Shown: positions 7,738-15,822, counted from the stretch's first letter. The stretch: 15,907 nt of DNA from Candidatus Firestoneibacteriota bacterium (GCA_030635415.1 DAOVYW010000029.1:1-15907), one strand, 5' to 3'. The notes: generated from the letters alone by a model not told the origin. A program made the numbers and translations.

Positions 7738-9351
7738 ATGAAACATTGCCGCATGATTACAAGACTGTTACTCTGTCTGAGCATGGGTTTCCCAGCCGTA
7801 AGTTTGGCAGGGGTCCAGGATGCCGGAACCAATAATCCTTTTGAACTCGGCGCGGGATCGCGCGCGCTGGCCTTATCCGGCGCGTTTGTGGCAGTAGCCG
7901 ATGATGTTTCATCTTTGTTTTGGAATCCCGGCGGCTTGGCCCGGATAGAACAAATCGAAATTTCAGCAATGCACATCGAACTTTTTTTCGATACTCCTTA
8001 TGATTTTCTAGGCGTAGCTTATCCGCTTTTGGATTGGGGTACTTTCGCGCTGGGAGCTGTGCGGGTAAGCACAGAGGGGATTATTTTGCGTAATGAAAAG
8101 GCGGGGATAATCGACAGTGGGGAAGGGAGTCTGGATAGGCGTGAGTTTCTTATTGGTTTTGGCCGGGAATTTCCGTTGGGTTTTCAGGCGGGGATCACCG
8201 TTAAGATTGACCAGCAGCGCTTGCTGGACGAATCTGCCAGCGGAGTGGGTCTGGATATTGGAGTGCTTTATCATCTTCCCGGAGAACAATTCGCCCAATG
8301 GTCGGGTATCAAGGCGATTGATTGGAAAAATTTAACCTTTGGATTAACTCTTCAAAATGTAATAGGTTCCCGGTTGCGCATCAATGAGTCGGCTGATGTG
8401 CTGCCTTTGAATTATAAAGCCGGGATTGCTTACCAGTACGAGCATCGCGATGCTTTTAATCAGCGCTTCTTAGTAACCGGGAGTTGGGAAAAATCAACCT
8501 GGCGGGCGGGCCGGCCGGCTATGGGATTGGAATACAGTATTATGGATTTTGCCGCGCTTCGCGGCGGTATCAGCAGTAAGGCCTGGACCGCAGGAGCGGG
8601 GATGCAGTACGCGGGAGCCAGGCTTGACTACGCATTATCCGGCGAGGCGCTGGGATTAAGCCACCGTTTCTCCCTGGCTTATCGTTTCGGTACTTCTGTT
8701 TCGGAGCAACGCCGGATACGGGCCACACGGAGGCAGGCCGAGATAGACCGGGAATCCGAGCAGCGAGCCCAAGCGGCGGTTGAGAAAACCCGTTTAACTC
8801 TGGAAAAGAAGCTAAAAGCGGAGGCTCGCCGTTACCGGCGGGAAAAAAAGGCGATGTTAGCCAAGCGCAAGCAACTGATTAAAGCGGAACAGCTGCGTCA
8901 GGCGAAAAAGACCAAGGCCGCTCTGGCGGATGAGTATTTCAAGGCGCTGCATTATTTTCAGGGCATCAAGGATTATCTTGCGAAATCTTATCGGGCTGCT
9001 CTGGTGGAATTTAAAACCGTAGCCAAGTATGATCCGGATTACCTGGAACTGAAACTTTATTTGATACGGACCCGGCAGAGGCTCCAGGGGGAGATACATA
9101 TCATGGCGCCGGACGATCTCAAACTTTATTATAAAGGTATTGATCTGTACATTGAAAACAACTTCGCGGAAGCGATCAAAGTATGGGAAAAGATACTTGT
9201 CAACGAGCCGACTAACAGTCTGGCTCTCAGGAATATTGAGGAAGCCCAGGGCCGGATTGCCAAGCTGAAGGCCATCCGGATTGAAATTGACCGGGAAGAA
9301 AAAAAGGATCAAACTCCGAAAATAAAATCTACGGAACCGAGGCGGCCATGA
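7738..9351 (+). CDS. PorV/PorQ-family outer-membrane barrel fused to coiled coil and TPR domain
   Basis: The N-terminus has a signal peptide ending near VSLAG. The next 300 residues fit PorV/PorQ (UPF0164-like) outer-membrane beta-barrels: the opening NPFELGAGSRALALSGAFVA and DDVSSLFWNPGGLA are hallmark strings, and amphipathic strands follow to about residue 318 with aromatic-rich turns. A highly charged Arg/Lys/Glu coiled coil (about 321-398) leads into a TPR-like region (about 400-520: YFKALHYFQGIKDY, YRAALVEFKTVAKYDPDY, FAEAIKVWEKILVNEPTN). AGAGG at 7722-7726 fits the in-frame GTG at 7735 or the ATG at 7738; a TTG at 7732 is also possible. The stop overlaps the next ATG (ATGA), coupling it to the kinase/phosphatase gene. 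The barrel suggests export or sensing at the outer membrane; the fused tail is unusual. Confidence 0.85.
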   Translation: MKHCRMITRLLLCLSMGFPAVSLAGVQDAGTNNPFELGAGSRALALSGAFVAVADDVSSLFWNPGGLARIEQIEISAMHIELFFDTPYDFLGVAYPLLDWGTFALGAVRVSTEGIILRNEKAGIIDSGEGSLDRREFLIGFGREFPLGFQAGITVKIDQQRLLDESASGVGLDIGVLYHLPGEQFAQWSGIKAIDWKNLTFGLTLQNVIGSRLRINESADVLPLNYKAGIAYQYEHRDAFNQRFLVTGSWEKSTWRAGRPAMGLEYSIMDFAALRGGISSKAWTAGAGMQYAGARLDYALSGEALGLSHRFSLAYRFGTSVSEQRRIRATRRQAEIDRESEQRAQAAVEKTRLTLEKKLKAEARRYRREKKAMLAKRKQLIKAEQLRQAKKTKAALADEYFKALHYFQGIKDYLAKSYRAALVEFKTVAKYDPDYLELKLYLIRTRQRLQGEIHIMAPDDLKLYYKGIDLYIENNFAEAIKVWEKILVNEPTNSLALRNIEEAQGRIAKLKAIRIEIDREEKKDQTPKIKSTEPRRP

Positions 9352-11777
9352 ACGTTTGGTCTAAAGTATTAACAGCGATTTACCGCGGGCCCATAGTCCG
9401 GGAGCATAAACTTGAAGTCCCGGCGCAGGAACGCCACTTGGGCGAGATTAGGGATTTTATTACCCGGATCGCCGAGAGCAATGCGCTTAGCATGGCTGAA
9501 ATTAATAATGTGAAACTGGCGCTGGACGAAGCCTGTTCCAATGTGGTCCGGCACGCCTATCAGGGAATGGAACCCGGGTACATCAGGATAAAAGTTATAC
9601 AATACCCGAGAGATATGGAGATACGGGTTTATGATCAGGGACGGAGTTTCGAATGGAATAAGGCCAGAACCCCGGATTTAAACCGGTATGTTGAAATAGG
9701 CAAAAAAGGCGGACTGGGAATATGGTTTATCCGCAAACTGATGGATAAAGCGGATTACCGATCAACCCGTCAGGGCAATGTGCTTCGCCTGGTTAAACGT
9801 ACTCCTTTGGCAAAGCCGGGTACCGCCGTGGCCGTGCCGCCGACACCGGACTCCGGCTTCCGCGGGCCGGTCCATAAAAAAAGCCGCTTAAATATCAAGG
9901 CTAAATTTTTAATACCGGTTGTTGCCGTGGTGGGTCTGCTGGTTTTCATGATTTTTAGTTATATGTTTTTTAATATGGCTCATTCCTCGCGAACCAGGAT
10001 GTTGGAGCACGCCCAGGAAACCACCCGGGGGCTGGCTAAGGATGCGGTTAATTATCTGCTTAAACAGGATGATCTGCATCTGACAGCCATGGTGAAGGCC
10101 GTAGTGCGTGGCAATGAAAACCTGGCTTATGCTTTTGTGATAGATAATGAAAACATTATTTGGGCGCATTCGATGACCCGGGAAATGTTTCAGCCTTTCC
10201 GTTCCCAGCCCGGTTTCCGCGCGGTGGAGGGACGTCAAACTCTGATCCAGACCATTCAAGACGCTAACAGCGGTGAAGTGCATGATATCGGCTATCCGGT
10301 TTATATGGGCGATCTGCGCTTAGGCGTGGTGCATATCGGCATTAAGGAGCAAGCCATCCGGAAACAGATTGCTTCGGGCCGGAAGAATGCGGTGATGGTT
10401 TTTTTAATTGTCCTGGTGGTAAGTACTTCCGGCACTTATTTTCTAATGACTTTCTTAGTCTCGCCGGTGCGAAAATTGTTGGACGGCATGCTGGCGGTTA
10501 GTGAAGGTAAGCTGGATCACCACATCTTAATACCGGGCAATGATGAATTCGGGCAAATCGCCGGCGTTTTTAACGAGATGACCACCCACTTTAAAGAGGC
10601 CCAAAAAAATCTGCTGGAGCAGGAACGGATACAACAGGAAATGCAGGTGGCGCAGGAAATCCAACATACCCTGCTGCCGCGCGAAACTCCGAGCATAGAA
10701 GGTTACGAGTTGGCCAGTTTTTATCGCTCCGCCAAGGAAGTAGGCGGGGATTATTTTGATTTTGTCTGGGTGGATGACAATGTTTTGGGGATCGCCGTGG
10801 CTGATGTTTCCGGTAAGGGGGTCCCGGGATCTTTGGTTATGACGATGATTCGAACCGCCCTTCGCCTGGAGGCGAGGGGCAACCGGTCCGCCATTGATGT
10901 GATGAGCAAGGTGAATAGCTTTGTAACCCGGGACATGAAAAAGGGCATGTTTGTAACCATGTTTTATGTTATTCTGAATTCTCGTCAGCGGGTCATTAAT
11001 TATTCCAGCGCCGGCCACAATCCGCTGATCCTATACCGCGGGGAAAATCAGCAGATATACTTTCTCAAGCCCCGCGGCTTTCCTCTGGGAATAGATCTGC
11101 CCGATCCCGGATTGTTTGCCAAATCTTTGACGCAGGATCACGTCAGTCTGAAAAAAGGAGATTTATTGCTGGTTTATACCGACGGCATTACCGAGGCGAT
11201 GAATGCCCGGCGCGAACAGTTTGGAGAGAAACGGTTGCTGGAATTAGTGCATCAATATCACGGTTTATCCGCCAATGATTTTATGAAAAAGCTTTCAGCA
11301 GAGCTTGAGAATTTTACTGGGAATTTTCCTCAAAACGATGATATAACCTGTGTGGCCATTAAGGAAAACGCAATGGCCGACGATATACAGTTTAACCTGC
11401 GGCGACGGCTTTTTTACCTGGTGGAGGAACAAGGCATAGCGGTAAAAGAGGCCTGCCAACACTTGAATATTTCGTCCTCCAGTTATTATCGCCTGAAACG
11501 CCTGCGGGACAAGTATGGTATCCAGGGATTGCGTGACACCGTGCTCCGTAAAGATGTGCAAATTCAGCAGCTCTCGTTGGAGGAAAGAGCGGAAATCCTT
11601 AAGATCGTAGCCGAACATCCGGAGTTTGGAGCCCGGCGTATTATCCAGTATTTAAGAGATTCGCAGGGAGAATATTCCGGGTTTTCCGAGAGAATGATTT
11701 ACCAGGAATTAAAGCGGCTGAAGTTGACGAAACGTCCCGAGAGAGAGGCTTTTGCTGCCAAGAAGAAAGTTGACTAG
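9348..11777 (+). CDS. Membrane partner-switching protein: RsbW-like kinase, HAMP, SpoIIE phosphatase, HTH
   Basis: This 809-residue protein holds opposing activities. Residues about 17-155 form an RsbW-type GHKL kinase domain (N65 in DEACSNVVRHAY, D96 in YDQG, GGLG at 121-124). Membrane helices at about 185-211 and 347-374 bracket a 135-residue extracytoplasmic sensor with a Cache/PAS-like string (YAFVIDNENIIWAHS). A HAMP domain and coiled coil (about 372-450) lead to a SpoIIE/RsbU-type PP2C phosphatase (about 450-672) with GGDYFD (D468, D471), ADVSGKG (D486), SAGHNP, YTDGITEA and NDDIT (D664, D665), so the metal site looks intact. The last 130 residues form a two-part helix-turn-helix region like that of IS3/IS481 transposases, without a DDE domain. 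It starts at the ATGA overlap with the barrel gene. It probably controls the phosphorylation of the downstream STAS protein. Confidence 0.88.
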   Translation: MNVWSKVLTAIYRGPIVREHKLEVPAQERHLGEIRDFITRIAESNALSMAEINNVKLALDEACSNVVRHAYQGMEPGYIRIKVIQYPRDMEIRVYDQGRSFEWNKARTPDLNRYVEIGKKGGLGIWFIRKLMDKADYRSTRQGNVLRLVKRTPLAKPGTAVAVPPTPDSGFRGPVHKKSRLNIKAKFLIPVVAVVGLLVFMIFSYMFFNMAHSSRTRMLEHAQETTRGLAKDAVNYLLKQDDLHLTAMVKAVVRGNENLAYAFVIDNENIIWAHSMTREMFQPFRSQPGFRAVEGRQTLIQTIQDANSGEVHDIGYPVYMGDLRLGVVHIGIKEQAIRKQIASGRKNAVMVFLIVLVVSTSGTYFLMTFLVSPVRKLLDGMLAVSEGKLDHHILIPGNDEFGQIAGVFNEMTTHFKEAQKNLLEQERIQQEMQVAQEIQHTLLPRETPSIEGYELASFYRSAKEVGGDYFDFVWVDDNVLGIAVADVSGKGVPGSLVMTMIRTALRLEARGNRSAIDVMSKVNSFVTRDMKKGMFVTMFYVILNSRQRVINYSSAGHNPLILYRGENQQIYFLKPRGFPLGIDLPDPGLFAKSLTQDHVSLKKGDLLLVYTDGITEAMNARREQFGEKRLLELVHQYHGLSANDFMKKLSAELENFTGNFPQNDDITCVAIKENAMADDIQFNLRRRLFYLVEEQGIAVKEACQHLNISSSSYYRLKRLRDKYGIQGLRDTVLRKDVQIQQLSLEERAEILKIVAEHPEFGARRIIQYLRDSQGEYSGFSERMIYQELKRLKLTKRPEREAFAAKKKVD

Positions 11778-11994
11778 GCCGCCGGGACTGTGCTATTATC
11801 GGCCGGTAGAATCATTTGTAAATTTAAGGACAAACGTGCCCGGTAACCGGAGAATTGATGCCTTAGAAGTAGAGGCATGGCACATCCAACTCCTGCCAGG
11901 CTTAATGGCTGAGGGAATTTTAGAAAGCATAAATTAGATTGGGTTTTGTGTAACTTGCGGCAGGGAATGTTTATTAGAAGGCCGGGCCGGTAAT

Positions 11995-12003
11995 TGCTAC
12001 AAT
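11995..12003 (+). promoter_or_regulatory. Possible extended -10 promoter before the STAS gene
   Basis: TGCTACAAT forms an extended -10 motif about 38 bases before the ATG at 12041. The -35 region is poor (TTAGAA at 18-base spacing). The 263-base gap after the kinase/phosphatase gene otherwise holds only a small hairpin (11858-11878, ATGCCT...AGGCAT) and no convincing gene. Confidence 0.35.
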
Positions 12004-12040
12004 GGCGATTGCTGATGTCTAAAATAGGGAGGTCGAGGTA

Positions 12041-12916
12041 ATGGAGGGCATCCAGATTACAGTAGAAAGAGTGGGAGCCCGGCAGGATATTGCGGCGGTT
12101 AAAGTTACCGGATACATTGATACTACCACTTCGAGCGAACTTGAACGGGTTATCCAGAATTTAATTAGAGAACAGCGCTATAAAATTATTATAGATCTTG
12201 AAAAGGCTGAGTATATCAGTTCGGCCGGATGGGGTATTTTTATTTCCGAAATCAAGAATATACGCGGTAATCACGGAGACATCAAGCTGGCGGGTATGTC
12301 TGAAAGTGTGATCGAGGTCTACGAATTGTTGGAATTTTCAACGATATTAGGGTCGGTTGATAATATCGCAGATGGCATACAAGACTTCGAGGGTAAGCTC
12401 GAAAATGATCCGGAGACTACTCCGGTTGTTCCCCTCCAAAAAACAGTTATAAGCCTTGAAGAAAAGGAGCAACTAGCGGCCATTGCGGCTGTAGTAGCCG
12501 AGCCTGAACCGGAGATCCGGGAAATTGTTACTGACGAGGCACCCCTTCTGGTTTCTTATTCGGCTTCAACCCCGGCAATGGCTTCAGCTCCGGCAATGAC
12601 TTCAGCTCCGGCAATGGCTTCAGCTCCGGCAATGGCTTCAGCTCCGGCAATGGCTTCAGCTCCGGCAATAGCTTCAGCTCCGGATGAAAATCCAGGAAAT
12701 TTATCCGTACCAGGAATAGGGTTGGTGACGCTGATAGAGCGTATTCAACAGGTAATCAAAGCTCATCCGGAATGGGGATCCTGGAAAATCAAGAAAGAAT
12801 TAAATCGCCGGCGGGGAAACCAGCCCAAAGTCGGATGGGGCGAAGTTAAAGCTGAATTAAAGTATAGCGGATTAAACAAAAAAAACGAACGCTATAAATA
12901 TGCACGGAGCCGATAA
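12041..12916 (+). CDS. STAS-domain anti-sigma antagonist with Ala/Pro linker and C-terminal HTH
   Basis: Residues 1-115 form a STAS domain of the RsbV/SpoIIAA kind, the protein that partner-switching kinases phosphorylate and PP2C phosphatases reactivate. YISSAGWGIF aligns with YIDSTGLG of RsbV, making S61 the probable phosphosite. A variable acidic segment follows, then six SAPAMA-type repeats (about 178-213) and a basic domain (about 225-291) with HPEWGSWKIKKELNRR and GWGEVKAELKYSGL. That domain resembles HPEFGARRIIQYL and MIYQELKRLKL at the end of the preceding protein. GGGAGG, about eight bases before the ATG, is a good ribosome binding site. I infer that it is the substrate of the upstream kinase/phosphatase. 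No target sigma factor or anti-sigma gene is visible here. Confidence 0.85.
   Translation: MEGIQITVERVGARQDIAAVKVTGYIDTTTSSELERVIQNLIREQRYKIIIDLEKAEYISSAGWGIFISEIKNIRGNHGDIKLAGMSESVIEVYELLEFSTILGSVDNIADGIQDFEGKLENDPETTPVVPLQKTVISLEEKEQLAAIAAVVAEPEPEIREIVTDEAPLLVSYSASTPAMASAPAMTSAPAMASAPAMASAPAMASAPAIASAPDENPGNLSVPGIGLVTLIERIQQVIKAHPEWGSWKIKKELNRRRGNQPKVGWGEVKAELKYSGLNKKNERYKYARSR
12572..12679 (+). repeat. 18-bp tandem coding repeats (6 units)
   Basis: Six units of the form CCGGCAATGGCTTCAGCT encode PAMASA. Three are identical and the others differ by one base or so. They form the flexible linker between the STAS domain and the C-terminal helix-turn-helix. The copy number is likely to vary between strains. 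Confidence 0.9.
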
Positions 12917-12920
12917 TAAT

Positions 12921-12957
12921 AGTCCCGGTCGCTCGCAATGACATCTTAGGGACTTTT
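12921..12957 (+). terminator. Weak hairpin containing a dispersed repeat fragment
   Basis: AGTCCC (12921-12926) pairs with GGGACT (12949-12954), followed by TTT. The loop carries TCGCTCGCAATGACA, a fragment of the GTCATTGCGAGC repeat type also seen at 4078-4106. Six base pairs with a long loop make a weak terminator at best. Confidence 0.3.
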
Positions 12958-13007
12958 GCAGCAGAATCATATATTGTTGTAGATCAAGATGAAAAGGAGG
13001 AAGGCTG

Positions 13008-14123
13008 TTGAGCGGTTTCAGTTTTTCTACTACGATTCAGGGAATAGAACGTGAATACACGATTCGAAGCGTGAATTTCGAATCTATCCGGAAAATAATC
13101 ATTAATTTAAATGATCGTGATCGCGTGCTTAATACCCAGGAAACCCCTTATAATCCCAATCAGGGCGATGAAGAGCTTATGGCAATGGTCAAGCATCTGC
13201 ATGAAGAACGGGTGGAAGTGTTTAGAGAACTCATAAGGATTTCCAAAAAGCTTGAGAAAAAGCCGGATGCAAATTCCAATTACAAACTGGGCATGGTTTT
13301 ATTAAAGAATGGAATGGGTAAAGAGGCGATAACTGAATTTAGGCGGGCTTTAACGCTTGAGCCGGATAAGGCGCCGTTTTTAAAACACTTGGGAGTGGCT
13401 TTAATCCTGGAGGAGAAGTACGGTGAAGCAATAAAAAATTTTCAACGGGCGATAGAAATAAAACCCACCTATCCGGATATTCATAATAATCTGGCTTTAG
13501 CGTTTTTACGTACCGAAAATTATCCGGAAGCCTTAAATGAACTTGAAAAAGCGCTGGAAATTCATCCTAAATACGCGGAAGCTCAGTTTAATCTGGGGCT
13601 ATGTCTGGTGTCCCAGGCAGCAATGAATGGCAAGCTGGATGAAGAGGACCAGGAAAAAGTAAATATGCATTTGTCCCAAGCGGTTGAATTAAATGCGAAC
13701 TTTAACAATGAATATTATAAAATTTCCAAAGGTTATCTGGCCAAAGGGCGGTTTGCAGAAGCTCGTCAGGCTCTGGTGGAAGCCCGCACCGCGGTTTTGT
13801 CGCAGAGTGGAAGTGAAATCTACAATGAGTTTTATTTGCGGTTAAAATATGGAGAAGAGGGAGTGGATCGGAAATCCACGGAACGCTATATTTCGAAACT
13901 GGAAGATATCCTGGAAAAAAATCCTAATTATGTGGATATCCACAACGATCTGGGCGTGGCCTATCTTATACAATGCCGTTTTCTTTTTACCCGGGCGATT
14001 AATGAATTTAAAAAGGCCATAACCATAAACGCGGACTACGCTAAGGCCAAGAAAAACCTTAAATTAGCCGAAAACGAGGGGAAGGGTTTCCTGATTCTTT
14101 TGCGAGCCATTCTTTACTTCTAG
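13008..14123 (+). CDS. TPR-repeat protein
   Basis: Residues about 88-350 are tetratricopeptide repeats: clear units at 88-121, 122-155 and 156-189 (KAPFLKHLGVALILEEKYGE, AIKNFQRAIEIKPTY, DIHNNLALAFLRTENYPEAL), a fourth interrupted by an acidic insertion near 205-220, and a last one near 311-350. TPR arrays bind other proteins. The N-terminal 85 residues are unique and polar, and I do not recognise them. There is no signal peptide, so the protein is probably cytoplasmic. The start is TTG: AAGGAGG ends seven bases before it and no better start is near. It lies 91 bases after the STAS gene on the same strand, so it may scaffold that signalling module, but this is inference. Confidence 0.85.
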   Translation: MSGFSFSTTIQGIEREYTIRSVNFESIRKIIINLNDRDRVLNTQETPYNPNQGDEELMAMVKHLHEERVEVFRELIRISKKLEKKPDANSNYKLGMVLLKNGMGKEAITEFRRALTLEPDKAPFLKHLGVALILEEKYGEAIKNFQRAIEIKPTYPDIHNNLALAFLRTENYPEALNELEKALEIHPKYAEAQFNLGLCLVSQAAMNGKLDEEDQEKVNMHLSQAVELNANFNNEYYKISKGYLAKGRFAEARQALVEARTAVLSQSGSEIYNEFYLRLKYGEEGVDRKSTERYISKLEDILEKNPNYVDIHNDLGVAYLIQCRFLFTRAINEFKKAITINADYAKAKKNLKLAENEGKGFLILLRAILYF

Positions 14124-14167
14124 GCCTGGGTGCTTGAGCATTTAGTCTAATTTTCTAATTTCTGAGC

Positions 14168-14224
14168 AATTGAACAATAGAAAATAGACCGCAATTGAGT
14201 TTTTTATTGCTCTATTGTTCAATT
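14168..14224. repeat. Inverted repeat in the ackA upstream gap
   Basis: AATTGAACAATAG (14168-14180) and its exact complement (14212-14224) are separated by 31 bases. The loop includes a TTTTTT run. GAGCAATT-type words recur on both sides, linking it to the larger palindrome just downstream. Confidence 0.55.
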
Positions 14225-14234
14225 TTCAATTGCT

Positions 14235-14279
14235 CTGGAGTTTGAGCAATTAGTCATAGACTAATTGCTCAAACTCCAG
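14235..14279. repeat. 45-bp palindrome with perfect 21-bp arms before ackA
   Basis: Two exact 21-base arms (14235-14255 and 14259-14279, starting CTGGAGTTTGAGC) flank a three-base spacer ATA. The right end overlaps the first bases of the AGGTGGGG ribosome binding site (14278-14285) of ackA. It could be a dispersed repeat, an operator or a hairpin that affects ackA translation. Confidence 0.85.
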
Positions 14280-14292
14280 GTGGGGTGCCGGT

Positions 14293-15516
14293 TTGCTGAT
14301 CCTAGTAGTAAATTGCGGGAGTTCATCTTTAAAGTACACTCTTTTTCAGGGGGAAAAGGAGCGCGCCGCCGGTCTGATGGAAAAGCTGGGCGGACCGGTA
14401 TCCGATTATACCCGGTTAGTTGACGGAATTGGCAAAGACCCGCTGAGGTTGGCAGTGCCCAACCACGAGCAAGCAATCCACTTAATGATGGATTGCTTGC
14501 TTACGGACGGCGTGATCCGGGATGCCCGGGATATTAACGCGGTGGGTCATCGGGTGGCCCATGGCGGACCCGATTTCACCGATGCCGCCCTGATCGGAGA
14601 GCGTGTCAGGAATAACCGTATTGCCCGGGAATTAGCACCCCTGCATCAGGCTAATTATGAAGGCATCGAGGCTTGCGTAAAGATGATGCCTGCCACTCCC
14701 CAAGTAGCGGTATTTGATACAGCTTTTCACCAGACCATACCTCCCAAAGCCTACACTTATGCCCTGCCCTACCGTTTTTTAACCGAGCATAAAATACGCA
14801 AATATGGTTTTCATGGAACTTCGCATAAGTATGTCGCTGAGCGAGGAGCCCGGCTTTTAGGACGACCGATCCGTAAACTTAATTTGATCACGTTGCATCT
14901 GGGAAACGGTTCTTCCCTGGCGGCAGTTAGGCGCGGTCAATGTGTTGATACCAGTATGGGTTTAACCCCTCTGGCCGGTGTTGTGATGGGTAGTCGTTGC
15001 GGTGATATTGATCCGGCCATTGTGCCGTATATTATGGGGCGGGAAAACCTGGACGTTAAACAGGTTGAACAATTAATGAACAAAGAAAGCGGGATACTAG
15101 GTCTCTCCGGAATATCCAACGATTTGCGTGAGGTTATTAAACAAGCCAAGGCCTCTAATACCCGGGCCCAACTCGCGCTGGAGGTGCTGGCGTACAGTAT
15201 CCAAAAATATATTGGCGCCTATCATGCTATTTTGGGCGGAACCGACGCCCTGATTTTTACGGCCGGCATTGGTGAAAAAAGTCCGGAAATGCGCAAAAAT
15301 ATTTGTGCGGGTTTGGCCGGCATCGGCGTTAAATTGGATCCATCTAAAAATCGTAAAGCCGTAGCTTGTGAAATGCTTATCCATGATAAAAAATCACGGA
15401 TAAAGGTGGCCGTGATTCCAACCCGCGAAGAGTATATGATAGCCCAGGAAACCAAGCGTATCTTGAAAGCCCGCCAAACTGGCGGTGGAGCTCGAATAAA
15501 AAAAGTTGACAAATGA
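14293..15516 (+). CDS. ackA: Acetate kinase
   Basis: This 407-residue protein matches acetate kinase throughout. The enzyme interconverts acetyl phosphate + ADP and acetate + ATP in the cytoplasm, for substrate-level ATP or acetate activation. Key strings are VNCGSSSLKYTLF (N7), GHRVAHGG (R87), FDTAFHQTIP (D142, the catalytic aspartate), YGFHGTSHKYV (H174), HLGNGSS, MGSRCGDIDP (R235), FTAGIGE and PTREEYMI (glutamate for magnesium). All active-site residues look present. The start is TTG, with AGGTGGGG about eight bases upstream; no ATG fits. No phosphotransacetylase gene is in the window. A large palindrome touches the ribosome binding site. The last 15 residues are a basic extension. Confidence 0.96.
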   Translation: MLILVVNCGSSSLKYTLFQGEKERAAGLMEKLGGPVSDYTRLVDGIGKDPLRLAVPNHEQAIHLMMDCLLTDGVIRDARDINAVGHRVAHGGPDFTDAALIGERVRNNRIARELAPLHQANYEGIEACVKMMPATPQVAVFDTAFHQTIPPKAYTYALPYRFLTEHKIRKYGFHGTSHKYVAERGARLLGRPIRKLNLITLHLGNGSSLAAVRRGQCVDTSMGLTPLAGVVMGSRCGDIDPAIVPYIMGRENLDVKQVEQLMNKESGILGLSGISNDLREVIKQAKASNTRAQLALEVLAYSIQKYIGAYHAILGGTDALIFTAGIGEKSPEMRKNICAGLAGIGVKLDPSKNRKAVACEMLIHDKKSRIKVAVIPTREEYMIAQETKRILKARQTGGGARIKKVDK

Positions 15517-15534
15517 ATTGACGCACGTTAAACT
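15506..15534 (+). promoter_or_regulatory. Sigma-70-type promoter of the lipoprotein gene
   Basis: TTGACA (15506-15511) and TAAACT (15529-15534) are 17 bases apart and overlap the ackA stop. The expected start near 15541 gives a 60-base leader before the ATG at 15600. A 6-base inverted repeat (ACTTCC...GGAAGT, 15532-15561) overlaps the start region. Confidence 0.5.
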
Positions 15535-15599
15535 TCCATAAAATAAAAGTAAACCGGAAGTACTATTTAGATCCAAAGCAAAGGAGGTGAAATTGAAAA

Positions 15600-15803
15600 A
15601 TGAATAAAGGATTAGTTTTGTTACTGAGCGTGCTATTTACTGGTTCTATTATTATGGCAGGTTGTGCTCCTCAGCAAGAGAGCACTGAGACCGATGCTCC
15701 GGCAGTAGAAGAAGCTGTTCTGGCAGTGGAAGAAGCTGCTCCGGCAGTTGAGGGAGAGGCTCCGGCGGAAGAAGTGCCTGTGGAAGTAGCTCCGGCTGAA
15801 TAA
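15600..15803 (+). CDS. Small Ala/Glu/Pro/Val-rich lipoprotein
   Basis: The 67-residue product has a short basic N-terminus, a hydrophobic core and a lipobox-like IMAGC with C22 as the lipidated residue, so it is probably a membrane-anchored lipoprotein. The remaining 45 residues are a low-complexity acidic repeat (APAVEEA-type units), with no fold that I recognise. AAGGAGGTGA (15581-15590), an almost complete anti-16S match, lies nine bases before the ATG; with the promoter at 15506 and the terminator-like hairpin after the gene, it suggests strong monocistronic expression. The function is unknown; a spacer or envelope-charge role is speculation. Confidence 0.75.
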   Translation: MNKGLVLLLSVLFTGSIIMAGCAPQQESTETDAPAVEEAVLAVEEAAPAVEGEAPAEEVPVEVAPAE

Positions 15804-15822
15804 ATTAGCTTTATCTGCTTTT

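Noticed and set aside
11374..11777. Independent transposase gene starting at the internal Met (residue 676)
   Set aside because: The frame continues unbroken from the phosphatase domain, and there is no terminal repeat, catalytic domain or new ribosome binding site.
11752..11937. 61-codon frame between the kinase/phosphatase and STAS genes
   Set aside because: It begins inside the previous gene, has no ribosome binding site and shows no recognisable protein features. I also looked for a remnant of a transposase DDE domain here and saw none.
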